Positions 1-8,242 of a stretch of 41,930 nucleotides of DNA are shown here, one piece after another (positions within the stretch are counted from its first letter, which is position 1; each line of letters opens with the position of its first letter). Location: positions 1 through 41,930 of the forward strand of contig JAMYWO010000317.1 of NCBI GenBank assembly GCA_024220525.1. The letters are read 5' to 3'. This DNA comes from Cochliopodium minus (Eukaryota; Discosea; Himatismenida; Cochliopodiidae). The notes under the pieces were generated by a model. That model had not been told where the DNA came from, searched no databases, and saw only the letters and a program-made list of their open reading frames with translations. The translations under genes and the position numbers were made by a program.

Positions 1-521
1 AAATAATAGTTAAGAAAATAATAAAATGAAAAAGAAAAAAGATCAACTGAAAAAAAATAAAAATATTAAATAAAATTTGGAAGTAAAAATCAAAAAAATT
101 AAAAAAAATAAAATCTAATGAAAATTTATTCAATAATTAAAAATTCCATTAATAATTTAAAATGAGAGGTATTAAAAAAAATTTTGAAAATTAAACTAAA
201 AAATTGGATGTTAAAAAAAAATTTTGAAAATATAAAATAAAAAAAAAAATTTGATAAAGAATGATCAATTTTTTATTAATTCGAGAATGAATTGTTTCAA
301 AAAAAAAAAAACACTGTCAAAAATTTTTTTGTTTACCTTTGGCTATTACTTTTGTTTTTGGAAAAAAAAAAATTTGAATTAAAAAATTAGGAACTGTTTG
401 AGTTTTTTTTTTTTTTACTTTAGGGCACTAGAATAAAAAAAAGATAATTAAAACAAAAAATTTATTTTTATTTATTTACATTTTATTTTTATTTTTTAAA
501 AAATTCTTTTTAAATTTTTTT
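1..521. other. AT-rich intergenic DNA, no gene seen
   Basis: About 520 bases of A/T homopolymer runs on the downstream side of the RasGAP gene, which ends on the minus strand at 522. I see no open frame with protein-like composition, no structured RNA signature and no repeat shared with the rest of the window. It probably holds the RasGAP 3' UTR and terminator. Confidence 0.6.
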
Positions 522-2655
522 TTACTTTGAAAGAGAATAAGAGGAAAAAGATCTGTTGATGCTGATCATGGTGAGGAAATGTCCGATGGGAGAGTTAGGA
601 GTGATTTTGAAGGGGGTGTAGTTATTCACCATTATTTCTATAGAGTCCTGGTATTTCTTGATTCCCAACATCACTTCTTTGATGTGTTTGTTCTTTTTTG
701 AATCTTTTAAAAATTAAAAAATAAAAAATGAAAAAAAAAATTAAAACAATAAAAAATGAATTTAATTGATCATAAAAAATTTTTGAATGTTCAATAATAA
801 ATAATTATTTATTATTGAAAAAAATTTTGAATTTGAAAAAATCAAAAAAAAAAAATATTTGAATAAAATAACCAAAGAAAATTGAATAAAAAATCAACAA
901 AAATAAATTTGATAAAATAAATATCAATGTGAAAATAATTTTTTTAAAAAAAATAAATTTTTACTTTTTATTTTTTCGACTTTTCCATTTAATTTTTCAC
1001 TGTCGGATATTTTGTCGATAAAGGTGTTGATGGATGCGTTAAGTTCATTGATTTTATCTTTGTGAACGGACCAAGAAGGGTCTTCTTCGCTATCTATACC
1101 AGTCACCACCAACTTGAATATTTTGACGAAAGAGCTGCTATTTCTGATGTTGAATTTGTCAAGTGAGACTGTTCTCTTTTTGAGTATTCTGGGCGATTCT
1201 TTTTATTGTATAAAAAAAAAGTTTAATGAATGAAAATGGTTAAAGATTATTTAATATTCAAGAAAATTATCTTTTTTTTAAATTAAATTTAAAAATAACA
1301 CAATGAAATTTCAAAATGATTTCAAAAGGTTGGAAAAAATTCAAAATTATAGTTATCAATAAAACAAATTATGTTGAAGAAAAATCTTCTTGAATATATG
1401 GAATAGAAATTAGTTTAAATGTTTGTTTAAAAATTGGTTAAATTAATTTATATTCAAAGAATCTTTAATTATTTAATTTATTTTTAAGGATAATAAAAAT
1501 ATATTAGGATTAAATAGATATATTTGTTTTTTTTTTATTTTGATTATGGATATCATTAAGGAGGATATTGTTTATTCTTACCTGATTTTTTATCATTGGG
1601 CTCCCTGAAAAATTTTTCTGGAGTCAACAAAGCAAGATACAAGATACGAAGGAAGAAGATGGAGATAATGGCATCCTTTGAGGAAGTTTTATATTGACGC
1701 TTGATGATGGCGAATATTTGGAAGAAATTTTTGGGTAATTGATTCATATTGTCGAACAATTTTTTGATGAATTTGGCACATAATTCAATCAGCATTTCAT
1801 TCTTCTTCCCTGGATTTAATTCCTCTTGTGATTTTTTCATTTCTTTTTCGAGTGATACTAGGATAGATAGACAGATATCTTTGAGATATGGTAACGACAA
1901 TTTCTATTGAGAAAAATAAAGATAAAAATTTTGTTCAAAGATTTGTATGTAAAGAGCGATATATTTCAAATTTCGACATTCAAAAAAAAAAAAACTATTT
2001 ATTAAAAGATATATTGAAGAAATTATTAAAAAAAGAATATAAAATTATTTTTGGATATAATTTATATAATATTTATAATTCTTCAATCAAATTGAATTAT
2101 TTAAAAAGAAATAGAAAATTAAAATAAGACTCCAAAGGGAGTTTATTATGGTATCATATTTATTGTGTAGATTTGTTTTTTTTTGTGATTTATATGTGAA
2201 AATTAAAATAAATCTTCCAAATAGATAATTCCTCTACATATATAAAATTAGGACGGGATTATAAAGATTGATAATATATGAAATTCCTCTTTATTTCCAT
2301 AAATTCTTACCTTTATATAACTACAAATGAACCATGTATCTTCCCTATCTTCTCTCAATACTTCTGTGGGTTGTTCTTTTGTGGTAATGGTCAAATAATA
2401 GTTGGGATCTCTCAAATTGGATAATAATGATTCAACAAACTTGCATGTCAAATTATTTGATTCTAAAAATGCAACTATGGAGGATTTTGTTTTTTCATCT
2501 TTCTGATTATTTATATAATGATCTCCCTGCTTCAACATTACTTCTTCATCAAATGCACATCTCAATAAACATCTTAAAATGACGAAATCAGTATCGAATA
2601 ATGTTTCTCTGATGTCTTCTAATTCTTCTTTTTTATCCTTATAATTATTCTTCAT
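522..2655 (-). CDS. Small RasGAP-domain protein
   Basis: Four exons on the minus strand: 2655-2311, 1903-1582, 1198-965, 703-522. They join in frame to 360 residues with TAA at 522-524. RasGAPs stimulate GTP hydrolysis by Ras-type GTPases at membranes. Exon 2 carries the clearest signature: the segment YLKDI followed by EELNP, an LPKNFFQIF helix and FFLRILYLALLTPEKFF, which matches the family FLR...PA...P block (FLR near residues 199-201). Near the end of exon 1, VLRED (Arg101) sits where the catalytic arginine finger (LFRGN in the family) is expected, just before the invariant-type T..I..YIK helix. The whole protein is hardly longer than the GAP domain; no C2, PH, CH or IQ region is visible. 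The PA of the FLR block is LA here. All four junctions are GT-AG and phase-compatible, which supports the model. Confidence 0.82.
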
Positions 2656-3023
2656 TTAATAAGTCCTCTCAAATTTTTTTTTTTTATTTTTTTTTTTTTA
2701 CATTTTAAAAATATCCACCCTCCTTTTGAAAAGTAAAATTCAACCCCAAAATGAGCAATAAACTATTCCCCAAGATTAATGAATTATAAGCAGTAAATTT
2801 TCACAAGATTTTTTATTGCAGGGTATATAATAAATCATTTTCAACAAAAATACAAACATTTTTTAAAAATTAAAATAAAATATAATTTTCAATTGATATT
2901 TCTCAAAGATTTAGATTTATTATTCAACAGAATTCAATCCCACTCTTTTAAATTTATTTTTACTTGAAATTTGAATTCAAGAAAATAAAAATCAGTTCTT
3001 TTGATACAGTACTTAAATCAAAA
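2656..3023. other. Intergenic, upstream of the RasGAP gene
   Basis: AT-rich DNA immediately upstream of the RasGAP start codon, beginning with a long T/A tract at 2670-2705 likely to lie in the promoter or 5' UTR. No coding segment or repeat is evident. Confidence 0.5.
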
Positions 3024-3173
3024 CTACTTTCGGGTGAATTTAATAACTTGAAAATCTTTCTCATATAAAAGTTTTTTCATCTTTATCGGAAAAAAATTAA
3101 ATTCAATTTTGATTAAACTAGAATCATTTTCATCAATAAAAGGAGATCCTTGGAATAAAAACAATTCCAAATT
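3024..3173 (-). pseudogene. Possible diverged antisense relic of the tandem MGN family
   Basis: A 49-codon minus-strand open stretch ending in TAG at 3024-3026. Its tail FNFFPIK...FQVIKFTRK lines up with the C-terminal ends (DNYFFQI...LKVFKI) of the three plus-strand family members at 3.5-5.05 kb, and SSLIKIE lies where they have SSSFNVY. No start codon or neighbouring exon was found, so a broken or very diverged copy is the most I can propose. It could be chance open frame in AT-rich DNA. Confidence 0.25.
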
Positions 3174-3176
3174 TCA

Positions 3177-3480
3177 TTACTGAAATGTTTTTATTAAATA
3201 TAAATTAAATCCAAATCATTCTCCGCCAAATTAAAAAATAAAGAATAAAAATCTATCTTCACATTCATTAAAAAAAGAAAGAAATTTGACTCATATTTTT
3301 ATAAGATGGACCTATTGAAGGATGAAATTGATTAAAGTAATTAATTTTCTTCTTTGGTTCGGATTTTGAACAAAAACTGAAAAAAAAAAATGAGCCTTCA
3401 AGATTTTTGTAAAAATCATAATTTAAGAGTATACTTGTTTATATTTAACATGAAACAGTAATAATTTCAAGAAAAGAAAC
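3177..3480. other. Intergenic, nothing recognised
   Basis: AT-rich sequence between the antisense relic and the first plus-strand member of the tandem family. No open frame of convincing composition was seen. Confidence 0.45.
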
Positions 3481-3836
3481 AGAAGAGTTCATGATAGAAT
3501 TTGAAATAAAGAGAGGAATTCATTTGAATTGCATTGATGGTAAAATAATATGAATCCATTTAGAAAGGGGAAAAAATTGAATTGGATAAAGGAAAATATT
3601 TATATTTTGAATATCACTCACATAAAGAAGTTGATTGTGGTCAAGAGAGTCCTCTCATGGTTGGTGTTTCATTGTTGAACAATATAAACGAAGATACTGA
3701 TAAGAATTCGAGCTCATTCAATGTTTACACAGAAGAAGAGAAGGGATGGGAAATAGATAATTATTTTTTTCAAATCGATTCTTATAATTATGATTCTTCC
3801 ATGAATTTGAAGGTATTCAAGATAATAAGAGGATAA
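3481..3836 (+). pseudogene. Tandem MGN-family copy 1, probably broken
   Basis: The last exon (3564-3836, TAA stop) is intact and encodes the roughly 90-residue C-terminal domain shared with the copies at 3993 and 4554: KYLYFEYHSHKE, a QESPLMVGVSL block, NSSSFNVY, EEKGWEIDNYFFQI and MNLKVFKI. Upstream, bases 3481-3511 can be read as EEFMIEFEIK, equivalent to the middle exon of copies 2 and 3. However, the AAA|GTAAA donor those copies use is replaced by AAGAGAGG, so no phase-0 donor joins the two parts, and no MGN start exon was found. Either splicing differs or the gene is decaying. The domain is rich in alternating hydrophobic residues and looks all-beta; I do not recognise the family. Confidence 0.5.
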
Positions 3837-3841
3837 TTAAT

Positions 3842-3931
3842 TAGGGATGTCCAAAAATAATACAACAGTTTAAAATTTGTTAGTAAAAACTTTATAAACG
3901 CTAACAAAGTTGTAATATTTGGACATGTCTA
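3842..3931. mobile_element. 90-bp MITE with Tc1/mariner-like inverted repeats
   Basis: A TA-flanked element that starts TAGGGATGTCCAAA and ends TTTGGACATGTCTA; the ends are imperfect inverted repeats of about 23 bp, extending to ATTACAAC. A second inner pair (TTGTTAG and CTAACAA) allows most of the element to fold as a hairpin. The TA flanks and GTCCAAA-type ends resemble Tc1/mariner superfamily termini. It carries no coding capacity and is therefore non-autonomous. It lies 6 bp after the stop codon of copy 1 of the tandem family. A shorter copy lies at 32261-32330. Confidence 0.75.
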
Positions 3932-3992
3932 ATAATTAATATAACTATTTATTGAAATATGTTGAATGATAATTAAAAAATTGATCAAAGAT

Positions 3993-4484
3993 ATGGGTAA
4001 CATCACTAACCCAACAAATCAATATTTATACTCACTTTTTTCTTTTGAATACATTAGAGATTCATAAATCTCCTTTCGAATTTATTGTGAAAGAAGAGAA
4101 TCCCACAACAAAAAAACGAAATATGGAGTTTGTGAAAGAATTTGAAATCAAAGTAAACAAAATTTCAGCATTTCTAATATTTTTAAAACGAATATTAATT
4201 CAATTTAGAAAGGGGAGACTATCAAATTTGATTCAAGAAAATATTTATATTTTGATTATCACTCTCATAAAGATGTAGAGCAAGGACAAAAGAGTCCTCT
4301 CATGGTTGGTGTATCTTTATTGAGTTTTAAATTTGGAAACAAGAAGAATTCGAGCTCATTCAATGTATACATGGAAAGTGAAGAAAAGGGATGGGAAATG
4401 GATAATTATTTTTTCCGAATAGAGTCTCATCAATACAATATATCCATGAATTTGAAGGTATTCAAGATAAAAAGATTAAAATAA
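3993..4484 (+). CDS. Tandem MGN-family copy 2 (124 residues)
   Basis: Model: exons 3993-3996 (ATGG), 4058-4152 and 4209-4484, closing in frame to 124 residues. The middle exon is 95 nt, exactly the length of its counterpart in copy 3, and both end with an aligned KEFxIK before GTAAA. The last exon encodes the shared domain (KYLYFDYHSHKD, QKSPLMVGVSL, NSSSFNVY, EEKGWEMDNYFFRI, MNLKVFKI). The genomic start reads ATGGGTAAC, i.e. MGN as in copy 3, but the only way to reach the next exon in frame is to use the GT of GGTAAC as donor, which removes Gly2 and Asn3 and gives MEIHK. If right, this copy has lost a predicted N-myristoylation site. Function unknown. Confidence 0.6.
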
Positions 4485-4553
4485 AAAATAGCAAAAGATA
4501 AAAATTGCTTATTTAAAATACTTGAAAATCAGATTGAGAAATTGAGTAGAAAT

Positions 4554-5049
4554 ATGGGAAACAAATCTTCAAAATCAAGTAAGTCAAAAGATTTTTAATT
4601 ATCACCAATTAAATTGGATAATATCCAATACAAAAAGAGATCGATAAATTACCCAGCGATCTTAATGTCATTGAAGGAAAATCAATTGAAAAAAAACGAA
4701 ATATGGAGCTTTTGAAAGAATTTATAATTAAAGTAAAAAAAAAATCATGTTATATTTGAGGTTTATTTACGATATTAATTCGATTTAGAAAGGGGGGACT
4801 GTTGAATATGATACAGGAAAAAATTTATTATTTGAATATCACTCTCATAAACGCACTTATGAAGGACAAAAGAGTCCTCTCATAGTTGGTGTATCATTCA
4901 ATCAAAATAAAAAATCATTCAATGTCTATGATAAAGAAAAGGGATGGGAAATGGATGATTATTATTTCGAAATAAAATCTCATCAGTATGATGTATCAAT
5001 GAATATGAAAGTGTATAAATTGATTAAAATAGACCAAATTGATAATTGA
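4554..5049 (+). CDS. Tandem MGN-family copy 3, predicted N-myristoylated
   Basis: Exons 4554-4578, 4638-4732 and 4789-5049 (TGA stop) join to 126 residues. The start MGNKSSKSK fits the N-myristoylation consensus (Gly2, small residue at 6, basic residues after), so membrane attachment is likely. The middle part is KKRNMELLKEF. The C-terminal domain has EYHSHKR, QKSPLIVGVSF, KSFNVYDKEKGWEMDDYYF and MNMKVYKL. It is shorter than copies 1 and 2 around the loop before SFNVY. The domain family is not recognised; the spacing of hydrophobic residues suggests a beta-sandwich. Tandem arrangement in the same orientation implies local gene duplication. Confidence 0.7.
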
Positions 5050-5106
5050 GAAATTTATCAAAACATCTTTGCTTTTTATCCTCTTTAAATTTTTAACATA
5101 AAAAAA

Positions 5107-8100
5107 ATGGAAAAGAAATTAGAGTATATTGTATTGATCTATATTGAGAATTGTTTATGTCCATTCGATGACACATGTAATTATAATCCATTTATCTTCA
5201 TTTTGCTTTTAATCAATAGAAATTAGGCATAGAATTATATTATGAAAAGAATCCTCAAACCAAAAGAAAGGATTTTTCAAATAGAGTGTATTATGATCTC
5301 AATAAAAACTTTCCAAACAACAAGGAAAGCGAAATTTTGGAGATAATGCATAGCGTAAAAATAAAATTAAATTTATGGAGAAAATAAAATCATAAAATAA
5401 ATAAAGGATACAGTATGGGAAAGAATGAAGATGTATAAACATGCTATCCAAGAATTGAATTGTATAAATTTTTTCTATCTATCATTATTATTAACAAGAA
5501 AAAAAAAGTAATGAGAGGAATGGGCATAGATGTGAGGCTATTGTCCAACAACAACAACGTGGGAGCCAAAACGAAATGGATCGAAACCACCTTTGCTTCT
5601 CAAGACTGGAAAGAAAGGGCCATCTTCGTCAATGACTTGAATATCTTGGAAGCACATTATCTCATACACACAGATCCATTTCCTCAAATTATAAACAAAA
5701 ATTTGGGTTAAAAAAAAAATATTTTTTTTTATTAGCGGATATTTATTATTAAATTTTTTTTATTTTTAAAAATAAAATAATAAAATATAGGAATTCCAAA
5801 TCATTATACTTCTTTCAAAATCAAGAACCTTATTTTATTTGACCAACCTTACAATAATGCGAAGGCTATTCACATCAAACTAAAAAACCAAAAAGAACTT
5901 CATTATGACGAGAATAGCATCAAAAGGATGAAAGCTTGGAAAACTTGGAAAACATCGATGGAGCTTGGTAAGAAATTAATTTTTGAAAAAATTTCTTATA
6001 AAAATTTTTATTGTTTAGATAATACTTATGGTAATTTTTTTTTTTTTTTTTCAATTTGAATTTTTTTATTTTATTTTTCTTTTTTTTTGTTACATAAGGC
6101 AAAATATTTTATGTGCATGGATCAAAGGACTCCAAAGACAAAGATGTATACTATGTTTTCGACAAAATGCCCTCTTCTACTTTTTGCTATGATTTCATTG
6201 CAGGTGTCGAAGAAGATAGAAGTAAACTCCAAAAAACAATTCAAAAATCATTTTTTTTTTTTTGAAAAAATTAAATTAATAAATCAAAGGTATAATTTGC
6301 ATACATCCTACTTATGGTGTTTTGACTGATTGTATGAAAGGAAATAAAGATGAGTGCAATAATTCGTAAAATAATTTTTTTTTTAAATTTTTTTTTTAAT
6401 TTTATTTTTGGTAACATATTCTTTTTTATTTATTATTTATTATTTGTTATTTATTTATTTATTATTTATCTATTTATCTATTTATCAATTTATTATTTAT
6501 TTATTTATTATTCATTATTTATCATCATTTATTATTTATTATTTATTATTTATTATTTATTATTTATTTATTATTTATTATTTATCATTATTTATTATTT
6601 ATTTTAATTAAGATTGTTTTCAACGTACAAAAACCACGAGCAAAAATTTGAATTATTAGTCAAGAGAAAATTATGGAGAATTATTCCTTTAAAATTTATT
6701 GCAGTGATACGAAAACTTATGGGTAAAAATTAAAAATTTAAAAATTAAAAAATAAATATTAAAATATTTAAAATTTAAAATTTAAAATAAATGATAGGAA
6801 GTTGTATTAATACAATTTATAATGAAAAAGCAAAAATTTTGTTAAAGTCAAATTCTACTTTCAAACAAAAGTTGGAATTTTTCGCGGAGATTGAAATGAA
6901 GGAGTTTGAACATTACAAAGTAAGTGTTCTGAAAAGTCTTGCTTTCCAATTTGCGCAAACTCTCTCATTAATAAACGGGAAAGAAATTTATTCAAAAAGT
7001 AAAAAAAAAAAAAAACTTTTAAAAATAATTAAATTAAAATCTAAAAAAACTTTTAAAATTAATTAAATTCAAATAAACATATAAGATTTAAAATAAAATT
7101 TCATAAAAACCTTTTGAAATTAATTAAATTAAAAATATAAAAAAACTTTTAAAATTAATTTAAAAATAACTAAAATTAATTAAATTAAAATAAAAAATAA
7201 ATTAAAAAAATAATTAAATAAAATAATTTAAAAAATAAAATTAAATTTTTTTTGTAAGGAGAAGTTAGTGATCATTATCCTGAATTAAAGTGTTTCATGT
7301 ACAGAGAAGAAAAGGAGATGAGGGAGAGTTTGGATGTCTTGGCGAAATTGAAGGGAATGCTACTCGATTCTTTCAGGGACATTTCTTTCGAAGAGTTTGA
7401 GAACAACCGATTCTTACTATTGAATTCAACTGGGAAAATTGATAATCATCTTAAGCAACAGTGTAATGGTAATTTATTAATAAATTTTTTATCATTATTA
7501 TTTTTTATTTTTTATTTTCTTATTTTAATTTTTTTTCATTTCATTTTATTTTCTTCTTTTTTCATTTCTAATTCTATTTTTTTTTTTTTTTATTTTTTTA
7601 ATAATTTTTTTTTACTTTATATTTATTTTTTAATCTTAAATTTTTTTCATTTACAATTTAATTTTTATTCATTATTTTTAATTTTTTGTTAGGATTGGTT
7701 GTTGACCAAAATTATAATGAGTTGGTTGCTTTCCCCTTCGAGAATGAAACCAACACATCTATATTGAAGCCAGATTGGGTTCAGGAACAAGATTGCTGGC
7801 CCAACCTAGCTCCCCAAAACACCATTTTCTATTCCATTTTCCAAATCAAAGTGGTTCAACCTTCCAACAACCAAAAAAACTTTAAAAATCCGCCAAAAGA
7901 TACTTTAAAAATTTTTGTTACTTCCAACTCTTCTTTTTCTTCTGTTACCAACGATCTTGTTGCTAATTGGGCGGCTAAATATGATTGGGACTTTGACAAT
8001 TTTTTCTATGTTGTTTCTCCTTTGCTCGGTGAGGGAAATTCCGAACCGAAGCCTGAAGGATCTTCCTTCCATTTGCTTGCTGTGAGGTCTCGTATTACTT

Positions 8101-8156
8101 ATTTGTTTGTTTCGGAAGAAGAATACCAAAAAGAGAAGAAAAGAATTTTCAATTAA
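5107..8156 (+). CDS. Pol-beta-type nucleotidyltransferase with RNA-ligase-like segment
   Basis: Eleven exons: 5107-5176, 5227-5354, 5407-5461, 5509-5706, 5791-5967, 6099-6221, 6290-6365, 6613-6722, 6798-6998, 7259-7468, 7693-8156. All are phase-compatible, giving 603 residues. The first junction is the least sure (acceptor 5219 or 5226). The middle holds a nucleotidyltransferase motif HGSKDSKDKDVYYVFD (GS followed by DxD), then EEDRSII...GVLTDC and NNSL, and a helical part ending AFQFAQTLSLINGKEIYSK. After this, CNGLVVD...ELVAFPFENETN resembles the RGLVVD...VARPFPKFFN strand region of Rnl1-type RNA ligases, but no KFFN or KxDG ligase lysine motif is evident, so ligase activity is doubtful. 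The first 280 residues are unrecognised. Introns are very AT-rich, and one contains a TTTATTA microsatellite. Role in RNA end repair or modification is inference. Confidence 0.72.
6426..6605. repeat. TTTATTA microsatellite within an intron
   Basis: About 180 bases of imperfect TTTATTA/TTATTTA units fill most of the intron between exons 7 and 8 of the nucleotidyltransferase gene (6366-6612). The overlapping open frames seen here encode only F/I/L/Y and are artefacts of the repeat. Confidence 0.85.
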
Positions 8157-8242
8157 AGCGAAAATATGATTTAATTAATTAATTTATAAATATAAAATAA
8201 ATAATTTCAAAATAAAATAAAAAATGAATAATAAAATAAAAA

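Noticed and set aside
1888-2127. 79-codon plus-strand ORF
   Set aside because: Lies over the RasGAP intron 1904-2310, has K/N/Y/I-only composition, and no relatives.
6350-6611. Two overlapping plus-strand ORFs of F/I/L/Y only
   Set aside because: Translation of the TTTATTA microsatellite within an intron.
7905-8129. Minus-strand ORF
   Set aside because: Antisense shadow of the last exon of the nucleotidyltransferase gene.
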